Assembly: GCF_022869805.1 (NCBI RefSeq)
Contig: NZ_CP094974.1
Span: 124,001-188,000, forward strand
Direction of reading: 5' to 3'
Origin: Halosolutus halophilus
Lineage (GTDB): Archaea; Halobacteriota; Halobacteria; Halobacteriales; Natrialbaceae
DNA length: 64,000 bases
A model generated the notes under the pieces. That model made no database searches. It was not told the DNA's origin and was given only the letters and a program-made list of their open reading frames with translations. Shown here one piece after another: positions 17,381 through 26,768 of this stretch (positions within the stretch are counted from its first letter, which is position 1; each line of letters opens with the position of its first letter). A program made the position numbers and the translations under genes.

Positions 17381-18469
17381 CTAGAAGGGGAACGAGACGA
17401 GTAGCACCGGGACCACGACCAGCGAGAGGAGAAACGCGGCGAGGTACCGGTAGTCGGCAACGAGACGGAGTTGGACGGTTTCGACGGCGTGGAAGTACCG
17501 CGGGAACCACAGCAGTATTCCACCCGTGATGATCGTTCCGACTGCGAGTAGCGACAGCACGATCGTCGCTCCCGCTGTGGATTCCAGAAGGATAGCGATG
17601 AGGACCGTGTCGAAGAGCGTCCCGATGTTCGCCCCGAGGATGTAGGGAACGATCTCCCGCCGCGTGACGTAGTTCCGGTTATAGAGCGGCACGACCACCC
17701 CCAGCGAGAAGGCGATGCTGGTGGTGGCACCGGTGACGAGGATGCCCAGTCCGAAGGAGGTCCACTTGTGCTGGAACCGACGGAAGAATCGCCGGCGAAG
17801 CCACTCGGTGTCGACCCGCTCGAGTACCCGATCGAAGAGGGTGAGGCTGACAAATAGCGCGAGAAGGGCCACCACCAGGCCCAGTCCCACACCGATGGCG
17901 TCGATGATGGCCCCGGTAACCGGTTCGAAGACCGCCAGCGGGTGACGTGAGAGTTCGAACCGGTCGCTCACGCCCCCGAGCATCGTCCGGAGCGATGGCA
18001 AGAGGAGATACCCCAGAACGGTCGCCGGCACGTAGACCGTGTGGGTCAAGAGAAACGTCAGTACTCCCAGACTGGTCGCCTCGCCGATCGAATAGCGCCG
18101 TTTCTGGAAGTAGTCGAGGCCCCCGATCAGGAGGACGATAGCGGCGGCCCCGAGCCGCGAGCCAGCGACCATCAGGAACAGCTGTGAGGCCGTGAGGATT
18201 CCTGCCTTGAACAGCGACACGGACAGGGCCGCCACCACCGACCCGTTGGTGAGCACGTACGTGGCGAGCCAGCTCACCCCCAGGGCCGGCCCACTGCCGG
18301 CGACGTATCGCCTGAAGAGCCGTTCGAGGGGAACCACCGCGGCCTCCGTCGACGTTCCCAGTAACTGAACCGCGAACAGGAACAGCAGTAACGACACGAT
18401 GACACCGATCAGTAACGGGCCGGATGCACGCCCCCGTTCCAGTAGGTCGTTCCTGCGATCCGTATCCAC
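17381..18469 (-). CDS. Na/Pi cotransporter family (PNaS) membrane protein
   Basis: 362 residues with 8-9 hydrophobic segments and the inverted-repeat architecture of PNaS carriers. Motif pairs such as YVLTNGSVVAALS and LVTGATTSIAFSLG, followed by GANIGTLFDT, correspond to the QSSS/GANIGTT repeats of NptA proteins, although the glutamine and serines are partly altered. It should carry phosphate or another anion with sodium. No PhoU domain is present. Downstream is a decayed USP gene. Confidence 0.8.
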   Translation of the reverse strand: MDTDRRNDLLERGRASGPLLIGVIVSLLLFLFAVQLLGTSTEAAVVPLERLFRRYVAGSGPALGVSWLATYVLTNGSVVAALSVSLFKAGILTASQLFLMVAGSRLGAAAIVLLIGGLDYFQKRRYSIGEATSLGVLTFLLTHTVYVPATVLGYLLLPSLRTMLGGVSDRFELSRHPLAVFEPVTGAIIDAIGVGLGLVVALLALFVSLTLFDRVLERVDTEWLRRRFFRRFQHKWTSFGLGILVTGATTSIAFSLGVVVPLYNRNYVTRREIVPYILGANIGTLFDTVLIAILLESTAGATIVLSLLAVGTIITGGILLWFPRYFHAVETVQLRLVADYRYLAAFLLSLVVVPVLLVSFPF

Positions 18470-18665
18470 TGTCTGCTGTTCCTACGGACTCGTGTCAGCC
18501 GTACAAAGGTTGCGATCAGCCGTCTTCAACGACGCGAAGAACCGCACGACGGTGGCGGCTCGTACGCCAGGTCGCAGCCAGCGACGGACGGGACACGACG
18601 GTCGATCGTCCGGCGGGGAAGACGGGACGCAACGCAAAAGTACCGGATACGCATACGCTTCGACG

Positions 18666-19169
18666 ATGACCCTCTCGGAGGAGGCCAGAGATCGGTTGGC
18701 CGACGTGGTCGAGTTACAGCCGACGAAGAACTCGGAGCTACAGGAACGGTGGGAAATGGACAGCGGCAGCGAGGTGCACCAGTACCTGGAGAACGAACTG
18801 GGCGACTACTACTTCCGGGACGACAACAGCCTGATTCGCGCGACGAGCGAGGCCGCCGACCTCGTCGACGTCGAACCCGGGATCGAGAGCCACCCCGAGG
18901 ACGACGGGATCCCCTCCCGGATTCGCGTCCCCGAACTCCAGCGCCAGATCGTCGCGGTACTGGCCGGCCCCGAGCAGGAGTCCGAGAGCGTCGTCTCGGT
19001 CCTGCACAAACTCCGGGACACGTACGACGTCGATCCCGGGGCCGAGACCGTCCGATCGGGCCTGCAGAGTCTCCGGCGGAAGGGCGTCGTCGAGGTCGAG
19101 TACCGGACCGTCCCCACGTTCCGTCTGGCGGTCGATCGCGAGGACATCGAGGTCGACGTCTCCGACTGA
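18666..19169 (+). CDS. DUF5797 family protein
   Basis: 167 residues matching the haloarchaeal DUF5797 family as I recall it. An N-terminal winged-helix-like part (TLSEEARDRLADVVELQPTK) contains SGSEVHQYLE and YYFRDDNSLIRA. The C-terminal part again looks like a winged helix (VSVLHKL, VRSGLQSLRRKGVVEVEY). It may be a transcription regulator, but no DNA target is known. A TATA-like AAAAGTA lies about 26 bp before the ATG. Confidence 0.8.
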   Translation: MTLSEEARDRLADVVELQPTKNSELQERWEMDSGSEVHQYLENELGDYYFRDDNSLIRATSEAADLVDVEPGIESHPEDDGIPSRIRVPELQRQIVAVLAGPEQESESVVSVLHKLRDTYDVDPGAETVRSGLQSLRRKGVVEVEYRTVPTFRLAVDREDIEVDVSD

Positions 19170-19216
19170 CCGTCGTTGAGCCTCGTTCTGCCGGCCGGTT
19201 GCGTCCGCCCGCCGGC

Positions 19217-20275
19217 TTACTGTTCCGGCCGCCGTCGCCGCCGTCGCTCCTCGAGTAACTGCCGACACCGCGCTCCCGGCCCGCCCTCGATCGGCCAGCC
19301 CCGCGTTCTCCACGCGGGGGGTTCCGGTTCGAACTCGGGGCAGGAGCCGGAACACTCCGCCGCCGTCTGAGCGCATCCCCTGGCTCGACAGCGGGGAACG
19401 AACTGGTTCCCGGGCTGGAAGCGCAACTCGAAGTGCCGACAGTCGGGGCGCATCGTCTCGACGAACGATCGCCAGCCGCGTTCGTAGGCCCGCTCGGCGA
19501 TCGCGAGCCGTTTTTCGGCCTTCGCGTCCCGATCGACGTACTCGAAGCGGGCGGCGGAGCCGTCCCGCGCGCCGCCGTCCGGTCGCTCGATGATCCGCGT
19601 CCCCGGCTCGTCGACGGCGAGCGAGCGGGGATGCCACGTGACCTCGGCGGACGGTGGTCCGGGATCGAGCGCGAGGACGCCAGCCTCGACGGGGAGGTCT
19701 TCGAACAGGATCGGCTCGACGCGCTCGTCCGTTCGTCGGGTCGCGACCCAGACCTCGTCGGCCAGTCCCATCGCGACGTCGTACTCGAGTTGACTCCCGA
19801 GTGCGCGGGCCGCGCTCCTGTCGAGGTCGGGTTTGTTCTCGATCGCGACGATCCGCTCGACCCAGTCGGGATAGGGCCACTTGCGGCGGATCTGGATGCG
19901 GTTTCCGTCCCGACGGGTCTCGAGGATCCCCCGATCGTCGGCGCGGTGGATCGCCTCGCGAACGTACCGCCACGGGTAGCCGGGGTGGGGCAGCGCGTCG
20001 CGGTAGTAGGTCCACTCGTCGGGTGCGTTCCGGACGACGTGGAGGAGGTCGCTGTCGAGTCGATCGGGACCGAACCGGGCGCGACGCTCGAGGGCCTCGC
20101 GATCGCACTCGAGGACGATCGTATCCCAGCGCCGCCGTTTCGTCCCGAGTTGCCGGGCGACGACGATCGAGTCCGCGTCGCGTCGCTCGCCGGTCGGCGG
20201 CCACGCTCGTTCGGCCCATCGGCAGGTTCGCAGTTCGAACGCGAACTCGCTGTCGGTACGGCTGGTGTCGGTCAC
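19217..20275 (-). CDS. DUF5787 family protein
   Basis: 352 residues from the GTG at 20273-20275. The segment FAFELRTC begins the family-like part. The central region resembles a nuclease fold (WVERIVAIENKPDLDRSAARALGSQ, then MGLADEVWVAT), with E and K residues placed as in restriction-type nucleases. The C terminus has a cysteine cluster (C-x3-C, C-x3-C). A TATA-like TTTATGA sits at 20309-20315. An ATG inside that element at 20311 would add 12 residues, but it precedes the likely transcript start. Confidence 0.72.
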   Translation of the reverse strand: MTDTSRTDSEFAFELRTCRWAERAWPPTGERRDADSIVVARQLGTKRRRWDTIVLECDREALERRARFGPDRLDSDLLHVVRNAPDEWTYYRDALPHPGYPWRYVREAIHRADDRGILETRRDGNRIQIRRKWPYPDWVERIVAIENKPDLDRSAARALGSQLEYDVAMGLADEVWVATRRTDERVEPILFEDLPVEAGVLALDPGPPSAEVTWHPRSLAVDEPGTRIIERPDGGARDGSAARFEYVDRDAKAEKRLAIAERAYERGWRSFVETMRPDCRHFELRFQPGNQFVPRCRARGCAQTAAECSGSCPEFEPEPPAWRTRGWPIEGGPGARCRQLLEERRRRRRPEQ

Positions 20276-20385
20276 GGCGAGATCGGTGGCGCCCGGTAGG
20301 GGATCGATCATAAAGGTCGCTGCGGTTCGATCGACGCGTGACCCGCCGAAACGAGCGCCAAAAGTACCGCCCTCTCGGATCGAGA

Positions 20386-21075
20386 TCAGGCGCCGACGGC
20401 GCGATCGGCGCTGCGTGCGCTTGCACCGCCGCTACTCTTCGCGAACGCCAGTCCGAACATGCGGAAGATCGCGATGTACGCGTAGAAGCTAATAAACGGC
20501 ACCAGCAGGAGGCCGATGACGGTGATGCCGAGGATGAACCCGACGACGTTCAGCGCGACCCCGACGACGAACGGCATCAGGATCGCGAGCACGTAGTCGC
20601 TGCTGAGCAACACGGGCTTGAGTGCATCGAAGTCGAACGCCGCACCGATCGTTCCCTCGCTGGCGAAGTTGGCCAGCGCGGCCGGCACGAGGTAGTAGAT
20701 CACGAACATCAGCGGGACGATCAGCAGCATCGTCAGGAGGCCGATGCCAGCGAGGAGTCCACCGCCGTCGCCGCCCACGGCTCCGCCGGCACCGATCAAC
20801 CCGAAGACGACGAACAGGTACGCTACGGTCGGGACCACGGAGTACACGAAGGTGATGATCGTCGCTTTCACCCCGTCGAGGAAGAGTTCGCCCCACTGTT
20901 CGAATTCCGGCGGGGCTTCGGAGCCGCCGATCGTCCGTTCGAGGACCCGTACGTAGTACCCCATGACGAAGAACGCCGGTAGCAGCACCACCGATAGTGC
21001 TGTCAGGACGCCGCCGATGAGAATTCGTCCGATCCAGTCGCCGCGCATTGGGTACGAAAGGCTATCTTCTAGCAT
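20386..21075 (-). CDS. DUF4013 family membrane protein
   Basis: 229 residues with about five hydrophobic segments. The N-terminal SYPMRGDWIGRILIGG and the GYYVRVLERTI-G segment are characteristic of DUF4013. Its function is unknown; it may be a structural membrane protein. The ATG at 21073-21075 is chosen because a TTTATC element at about 21115 would start the transcript between this ATG and the upstream in-frame one at 21105. Confidence 0.8.
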   Translation of the reverse strand: MLEDSLSYPMRGDWIGRILIGGVLTALSVVLLPAFFVMGYYVRVLERTIGGSEAPPEFEQWGELFLDGVKATIITFVYSVVPTVAYLFVVFGLIGAGGAVGGDGGGLLAGIGLLTMLLIVPLMFVIYYLVPAALANFASEGTIGAAFDFDALKPVLLSSDYVLAILMPFVVGVALNVVGFILGITVIGLLLVPFISFYAYIAIFRMFGLAFAKSSGGASARSADRAVGA

Positions 21076-21339
21076 GCTGTCACTGCTCAGGAATCGTAGA
21101 TTCATCGATCATTGATAAACGCTTTGATTGCTTGGACGGACCGCGTCACGGGATTCGCGACGGTGCGGGCCGCAGCCACGTCCCGATCGGACCACGGAGT
21201 ATACGAGGACGTCCCGATCGGGTCGAACTGTGCCCCATACCTGTTGGTGGAGAACATCTCCTTCGGTCGTGGGCGCGATCGCGCCCACCGGGTCACGGAC
21301 CGCGCGACGGTGCCGTCGAGGCGACCGCTCTGCCGGGGC

Positions 21340-21777
21340 TCAGACTTCGTTTTCCTCCTCGAGTTCGTCGAGGAACACGTGGGCGTCCTCGAGAATCTCT
21401 CGCGGTCCGTCCTGCGTCACCGTGTTGACTGCCTGTTCGTAGTCACGCCACTGGAGGTCGCGATGTTCGTTGGAGAGTTCCGCGCTCGCCTCGAAGGACT
21501 TCGCGATGAAGAGGTGAACGGTTTTGTGGATCGTTTTCCCGTTCGCCTCGAAGACGTAGTCGTAGTCCTCGCGGAAGCCGTCGATGAGTCGGAACTGTTC
21601 GATACCTGCCTCTTCCTGTACTTCGCGGATCGCCGTCTGTTGTAGCTCTTCATCTCCTTCGACACCGCCCTTGGGAAACTCCCAGTCACCTGGGCGGCTC
21701 TTGAGTAGAAGATACTCGCGCCGGCCCCGCGTATCGCGGAAGAGGATTGCGCCTGCGCTCGTAGCTTCGACTGCCAT
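21340..21777 (-). CDS. Nudix hydrolase (Ap4A pyrophosphatase-like)
   Basis: 145 residues with a complete Nudix box, GGVEGDEELQQTAIREVQEEAG (about 37-58, shown in part), which holds the metal-binding REVQEE core. The preceding WEFPKGG is typical of bis(5'-nucleosyl)-tetraphosphatases. It should cleave a nucleoside diphosphate-linked compound; substrate not certain. A CTTAACG element near 21802 gives a leaderless start. The 264 bp between this gene and DUF4013 contains nothing recognisable. Confidence 0.9.
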   Translation of the reverse strand: MAVEATSAGAILFRDTRGRREYLLLKSRPGDWEFPKGGVEGDEELQQTAIREVQEEAGIEQFRLIDGFREDYDYVFEANGKTIHKTVHLFIAKSFEASAELSNEHRDLQWRDYEQAVNTVTQDGPREILEDAHVFLDELEEENEV

Positions 21778-21888
21778 TACCCGAAATAACGGGTGCGCCG
21801 TTAAGAGAATATCGGACTGTTCGTCCAGCGGAAACGTATCTCAGCAGGTTTTTACGCGCTGACCGTAGACGTTCGTACACCACCAGCC

Positions 21889-22224
21889 ATGACCTTCGTC
21901 ACCCGTCTCACGCTCCAGAGCGGCGACAGAGCCGCGCTCGATGGGATCGTCGACGACATCAAATCGACGGCCGAGCGGAAGGGGGCCGCACTGAAGGGCC
22001 CCCACTCGCATCCGCCGGAGAAACTCTCGGTTCCCCAACACGCGCGGCTCCACGGGGACGACGATCGGCGGTTCTCCTCGTGGGACTACACGGTCTTCAC
22101 GCGGGAACTCGAGATCCACGGCCACGACAACCTCGCGCGAAACATCGCCGAACAGGAGTTCCCGGATTCGGTTCACATCGAGGCCGAAGTCGAACAGATT
22201 CACGGCGTCGGCCGCGGGAACTAG
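21889..22224 (+). CDS. uS10/mL48-like small protein
   Basis: 111 residues with the S10 fold signature: an N-terminal beta strand, helix GIVDDIKSTAERKGAALKGP, the loop HPPEKLSVPQHARLHGDDD, and a last strand DYTVFTRELEIHGHD. Haloarchaea encode this paralogue besides the true ribosomal S10. Its role (ribosomal, RNA-binding or other) is unknown. TTTTTACG at 21847-21854 gives a leader of roughly 14 nt. Confidence 0.8.
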   Translation: MTFVTRLTLQSGDRAALDGIVDDIKSTAERKGAALKGPHSHPPEKLSVPQHARLHGDDDRRFSSWDYTVFTRELEIHGHDNLARNIAEQEFPDSVHIEAEVEQIHGVGRGN

Positions 22225-22357
22225 CGTCTTTCTATCCGGGTTGCTGACCGGACTCGTGAGCGGTGAGGCGGATCTGCCCGACAGGCGACGATCGGCACCC
22301 GCCTCGATTCCCGTCGCCGGTCGTCACGCCTTTCTTCCCCCTCGACTATGACTGCCT

Positions 22358-23632
22358 ATGACCGACACTGATCTCGTTTCGTTGCGCCGCGACCTCCACC
22401 GCAAACCGGAACCCGCGTGGCGGGAGTTCTACACGACTGCCCGAATCGTCGAGGAACTCCAGTCCCGCGTCGATCTGGACGCCCTCCACGTCGGTCCGGA
22501 CGCGACCGTCGCCGACCAGCGGATGGGGGTTCCCGACGCCGCCGAACTGGCCGCGTGGCACGACCGGGCCCGCGAGGCTGGTGCCGACGAGGAACTCCTC
22601 GCCGAACTCGAAGGGGGCCACACGGGTGCCGTCGCGGTCCTCGAGCGCGGCGAGGGTCCGACCGTCGGCCTGCGCGTCGACATCGACGCCCTCCCGCGAG
22701 AGGAGAGCGACGACCCCGACCACGCACCCGTCGCGGAGGGCTTTCGCTCCGAACACGAGGGCGCCATGCACGCCTGCGGCCACGACGCCCACGCGACGAT
22801 CGGGATCGGCGTGCTCCAGCGTATCGCCGAGAGCGACTTCGCGGGGACGCTGAAGGTGTTCTTCCAGCCCGCCGAGGAGGTCATCGGCGGCGGCAAGTCG
22901 ATGGCCAAGAGCGAGCACATCGAGGACGTCGACTACCTGCTGGCGCTCCACATCGGGCTCGATCACCCCACGGGCGAGATCGTGGCGGGGATCGACGGCT
23001 TCCTCGCGGTCAGGCACCTCGAGGCCACGTTCTCGGGCGCGTCGGCCCACGCGGGCGGTCACCCCGAGCAGGGACGCAACGCCGTACAAGCCATGGCCGC
23101 GGCCGTCCAGAATCTCTACAGCATTCCCCGGCACAACGACGGCGCGACCCGGGTCAACGCGGGCGTCGCCGAGGGCGGCAGCGCCCCGAACGTGATCCCC
23201 GAGGAAGCCCGAATCCTCGCCGAAGTCCGCGGCGAGACGACCGACCTGATGGAGTACATGCACGAGACGGCCGAACGGGTGCTCAGAAGCGCCGCCGAAA
23301 TGCACGACTGTGACCTCGAGATCGAGATCGGTGCGGACGCGCCGAGCGCGACGAGCGACGACGAACTGGTGTCGATCGTCGCCGACGTCGCCGGGGACGC
23401 GAACGGTGTCGATCGCGTCCTCGAACGCGACGCCCTCGGTGGGAGCGAGGACGCGACCTACCTGATGCGGGAGGTCCAGCAACACGGCGGCCTGGCCTGC
23501 TACGTCGGCGTCGGTACCGACCACCCCGGCGGCCACCACACCGCGACGTTCGACGTCGACGAGGCGAGCATCGGCCACGGCATCGAGACGATCGCCGGGG
23601 CGATCGATCGGATCGGTCGCGATCGGCCGTAA
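22358..23632 (+). CDS. M20 family amidohydrolase (AbgB/HipO-like)
   Basis: 424 residues of the M20D amidohydrolase group. Metal ligands and catalytic residues are in VDIDALP, MHACGHDAH (about 138-146) and the Glu pair in PAEEVIGGG (about 171-175). The dimerisation domain sits between about 210 and 330. It probably hydrolyses N-acyl amino acids or aminobenzoyl-glutamate-like amides. An out-of-frame ATG lies 10 bp before the chosen start. Confidence 0.88.
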   Translation: MTDTDLVSLRRDLHRKPEPAWREFYTTARIVEELQSRVDLDALHVGPDATVADQRMGVPDAAELAAWHDRAREAGADEELLAELEGGHTGAVAVLERGEGPTVGLRVDIDALPREESDDPDHAPVAEGFRSEHEGAMHACGHDAHATIGIGVLQRIAESDFAGTLKVFFQPAEEVIGGGKSMAKSEHIEDVDYLLALHIGLDHPTGEIVAGIDGFLAVRHLEATFSGASAHAGGHPEQGRNAVQAMAAAVQNLYSIPRHNDGATRVNAGVAEGGSAPNVIPEEARILAEVRGETTDLMEYMHETAERVLRSAAEMHDCDLEIEIGADAPSATSDDELVSIVADVAGDANGVDRVLERDALGGSEDATYLMREVQQHGGLACYVGVGTDHPGGHHTATFDVDEASIGHGIETIAGAIDRIGRDRP

Positions 23633-23668
23633 CGTCGAGGCCGCTGCGTCCGCTGCGGCCGGTGCGTA

Positions 23669-24481
23669 CTAGTCGTCGCCGTGGGCGTCCGACACGACCT
23701 CGAGGTCGAACGGCTCGTCGGCTGGGGCCGCGTCAGGGTCGAGGTAGCCGACGGCGAACGCCGAGTAGACGGTGCCGGCCTCGAGACTGACGTCGAAGGT
23801 CGCGACGACGTCGCCGTCGTTGTTCTCGGTCGCGGGCCGCACTTCGAGCGCGTAGTTACCTGGTTCGACCTCGACCGCGGCGGCGTCGCCGAAGGCGGCG
23901 TCCTCGAACAGGACCGTCTCGCCGTCGCCGACCGTGACGTCGACCGCGGGCGCGTCGGGGGACGCGTGGACGAGTCGGACGCGGGCCATCTCGCCCGGAT
24001 CGCTCAGGTCGTCCTCGAGTACTGTGACTTCGAACGGCTGGTTCGCCTCGGCGAGTTCCCCGATAGCGGCGACGGTGACCGCACCCTCCATCACTTCGAG
24101 TTCCTCGTCGAAGACGACGGTATCGGGGTCGCCCGCGGCCGTGATCATCACGCCGTACGTGCCGGGATCGAGTTCGAGGTAGTCGCTAACCGCCCGGAAG
24201 GGGACGTCCTCGAGTACCGGCTCGTCGTCGACGTAGACGTCGACGTTCGGTGCGTCGGGGGAGAGGTGTGCGACGCGGATCTCGGCCGGTTCCTCGTCCA
24301 TCTCCTCCTCGTTATCCGTCCCGTGATCCATTTCCTCGCCCGCGCCGTCATCCATTTCGTCCTCGTCATCGTCGCCCATCTCGTCAGAGCTGTCGTCGCC
24401 GCCGAGACAACCAGCGACCATCGCCACGCCTGTTCCACCGACGATCGTCAGTACACGCCGTCTGGTCTGGTTCCGTGACAT
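23669..24481 (-). CDS. DUF4397 domain lipoprotein
   Basis: 270 residues. The N terminus has a twin-arginine motif (RRRVLTIVGG) and lipobox VAGC. A 40-residue linker rich in Asp, Glu and Met follows. Then come two DUF4397 repeats, starting at RVAHLSPDAPNVDVYVDDE (about 72) and RVRLVHASPDAPAVDVTV (about 165). It should be anchored outside the cell as a beta-sandwich protein, possibly adhesive. A strong Shine-Dalgarno GGAGGTGA precedes the ATG at 24479-24481. Confidence 0.87.
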   Translation of the reverse strand: MSRNQTRRRVLTIVGGTGVAMVAGCLGGDDSSDEMGDDDEDEMDDGAGEEMDHGTDNEEEMDEEPAEIRVAHLSPDAPNVDVYVDDEPVLEDVPFRAVSDYLELDPGTYGVMITAAGDPDTVVFDEELEVMEGAVTVAAIGELAEANQPFEVTVLEDDLSDPGEMARVRLVHASPDAPAVDVTVGDGETVLFEDAAFGDAAAVEVEPGNYALEVRPATENNDGDVVATFDVSLEAGTVYSAFAVGYLDPDAAPADEPFDLEVVSDAHGDD

Positions 24482-24734
24482 CACGCTCACCTCCAACGTC
24501 ACTTTCAAAGTCAAATCCCCCTTACAGAGTAGGGCTCGTACTGTGCTCGGGCGGACCGATCGTGCTCCGGCAGTGGGAGAGTCGATCGGAACGACCCGCG
24601 GGTTGCCTGCTACAGCTACGTCCCAGGTCGGTGGCCGGGAGCGCGTCGCGCACAGAGTTCGGGACACGTGACTCGGGGAGGGCAGGTAGTTCCGCTGTCG
24701 CGAGCGCGAGAGATCGCAGAGTAAAAGGTCGGTG

Positions 24735-26138
24735 TTAGTACTTGGGATCGGCCCCGGTCGTCTCGTAGATCGACTCCATCAGGTCGTCGCGCTGTGCCTG
24801 CCAACTGTCCAGGGCTGCGGGGTGAGAGGGGTAGTTCTCGTAGTGGGCGAGCAGTTCGTCGGCGCGGCGTTTCGTCCGGTAGAGGTTCCAGATGGTGCCC
24901 CAGTGGCCGCGGCTCTTGAGCAGGGCCTCGAGTTTGAGCTTCGTGCCGATGTTCGTGCTGCCCGAGTACAGTGCCTCGGCGAGTTTGTCGCCGGGCATCG
25001 CAGCGAGCAGTCCCATCAGGTCGTCGACGTCGACGGCGGTCGAGAGGATGTTGTAGACGTCGAGCGCCGCGTACCGGGCCCCGAAGTGGTCCATCACGCG
25101 TTCGTTGTACCGCCAGAGCGTGGCTTCGCCGTAATCCTCGGTTTCGAGGGCCTCGATCGCCTGCTCGGCCGCGTAGGTCGCGGCGTAGGCGGCACCGGCG
25201 ATGCCGCCGCCGGTGGTGGGGTTGACGTGCCCGGCGGCGTCGCCGACGGCCATGTATCCGGGGTGGACCGCGGAGTCGTACGGGCGGCGGGTGGGCAGTG
25301 CGGCCCCGAGTTTGTCCTCGACTTCGGCGCCGGCGAACTCGGGTCGGTTCTGGAGGTCCCGCTTCAGGTCGTCGACGAGTTCCATCGGCTCCTCGGTCAT
25401 CTGGAAGCCCAGTCCGGCGTTGATCTCGGTCTCGGTGCGGGGGAAGTACCAGAGGTAGCCCGCTGCCCGTTCGGTCGGCTTGAACACCAGCGCGTCCGAC
25501 CACTCGACCGGTTCGTCGACGTGGACGATCTCGCGGTAGGCCGAACAGAAGTGGGTGTAGTTGACGTTCGTATCGAACGTCGAGTCCGAGAAGTCCACGT
25601 TGTCCTGGAGCACCGACAACGACCCGGCCGCGTCGATGACGACGTCGGCCTCGTACGTCTGGGGCGACCCTTTGCGGATCGCCTCGACGCCGGTCACCCG
25701 GCCGTCGTCGGCCTGGACGACGTTCTGGACGACGGTGTCGTAGTGGAACTCGACGCCGGCGTCCCCGGCCCCCTCGATGATCCGTCGGCCGTACTCCCAG
25801 CGATCGATGACCGCCAGTTCGCCGGGGACCGGAATCTCGAGGACGGTGTCTTCCTGTGGAATCTCGAAGCGGCCGTGATCGACGTCCGTGTTGGTGAACG
25901 CGGGTTCGAGCTGTGACTTCGGGATCGCCTCGGGGAAGGCGTCGGCACCTTTCAGTGCGTCTCCGCAGGCGATGTGGCCTGCTTCCTCCTCGGACTTTCG
26001 CTCGAGGACGACGACGTCGTATCCCGCTCGCGCGATCGTCGCTGCGGCGTAACATCCTGCAGTCCCGGCACCGACCACGACGACGTCCGGCGAGTGCCGT
26101 TCGGGGGTCGCGGTGGCGGACTGCTCCTGCGTGCTCAT
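24735..26138 (-). CDS. Geranylgeranyl reductase family FAD-dependent oxidoreductase
   Basis: 467 residues. The N-terminal dinucleotide-binding motif is VVVGAGTAGCYAAATIARAGYD and the second FAD motif is GDAAGHVNPTTGGGI (about 300-314). The family saturates the isoprenoid double bonds of archaeal lipids or quinones, or of geranylgeranyl chains in general. The next gene region, divergent, encodes a ferredoxin that could supply electrons. The start at 26136-26138 suits a TAAAAC TATA element near 26173. Confidence 0.88.
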   Translation of the reverse strand: MSTQEQSATATPERHSPDVVVVGAGTAGCYAAATIARAGYDVVVLERKSEEEAGHIACGDALKGADAFPEAIPKSQLEPAFTNTDVDHGRFEIPQEDTVLEIPVPGELAVIDRWEYGRRIIEGAGDAGVEFHYDTVVQNVVQADDGRVTGVEAIRKGSPQTYEADVVIDAAGSLSVLQDNVDFSDSTFDTNVNYTHFCSAYREIVHVDEPVEWSDALVFKPTERAAGYLWYFPRTETEINAGLGFQMTEEPMELVDDLKRDLQNRPEFAGAEVEDKLGAALPTRRPYDSAVHPGYMAVGDAAGHVNPTTGGGIAGAAYAATYAAEQAIEALETEDYGEATLWRYNERVMDHFGARYAALDVYNILSTAVDVDDLMGLLAAMPGDKLAEALYSGSTNIGTKLKLEALLKSRGHWGTIWNLYRTKRRADELLAHYENYPSHPAALDSWQAQRDDLMESIYETTGADPKY

Positions 26139-26418
26139 AATGGCGTTGTCGTTACCGAGGTAACAAAACGTTTTATGTGCGATCTGTCGGGAATCCGAAG
26201 GCAAAATCCGGATACGGTGCGGGGTCTCTCGACCCCCTAGCCGAGTCGGCTATCCACGGCTATCGCTGCGGGCTTTTGCCTCGCGTATCCGTGCGTCGCC
26301 GGGCGGTGATTCGACGCCGATCGAGACGCGTACCTGACCCTGGAGTCGATTCCCGTCGCCACTGATACGACAAAAACGTAATAAAAGAGTTTTAGTGGGG
26401 TCTTCCGTAGCCGCCTGT

Positions 26419-26754
26419 ATGACTGAGTACACGATCGAATTCGTCGGCACTGGCGAATCGATCACGTGCACGGACAAGGAGACCGTTCTGAGCCGGTGTC
26501 TCGAGGAGGGAATCGCCCAGGAGTACTCCTGTCGGGTCGGCATGTGTCTGGCGTGTTCCGCAGAAATCGTCGAGGGTGAGGTCACCCAGCCCGCCGCCCG
26601 CGGCCTCACGGAGGAGGAGGCCGAGAACTACGCGCTCACCTGCATGGCACGGCCGCAGTCGGATCTGAAACTCGATCGGGGAAAGTACCCGCCGAGCATC
26701 GAGAGCGACCTCGAAACCGACGGATCGAACGATGCGGCCGCGGCGGACGACTGA
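26419..26754 (+). CDS. Plant-type [2Fe-2S] ferredoxin
   Basis: 111 residues. The cluster cysteines are arranged C-x4-C-x2-C in YSCRVGMCLACS (about 42-50), with the fourth in LTCMARP. The C terminus is an acidic tail. It is an electron carrier; its position, divergent from geranylgeranyl reductase, suggests that enzyme as a partner but does not prove it. A TTTTAG TATA element at about 26390-26395 makes it leaderless. Confidence 0.93.
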   Translation: MTEYTIEFVGTGESITCTDKETVLSRCLEEGIAQEYSCRVGMCLACSAEIVEGEVTQPAARGLTEEEAENYALTCMARPQSDLKLDRGKYPPSIESDLETDGSNDAAAADD

Positions 26755-26768
26755 ACAGGAGAGCCGCG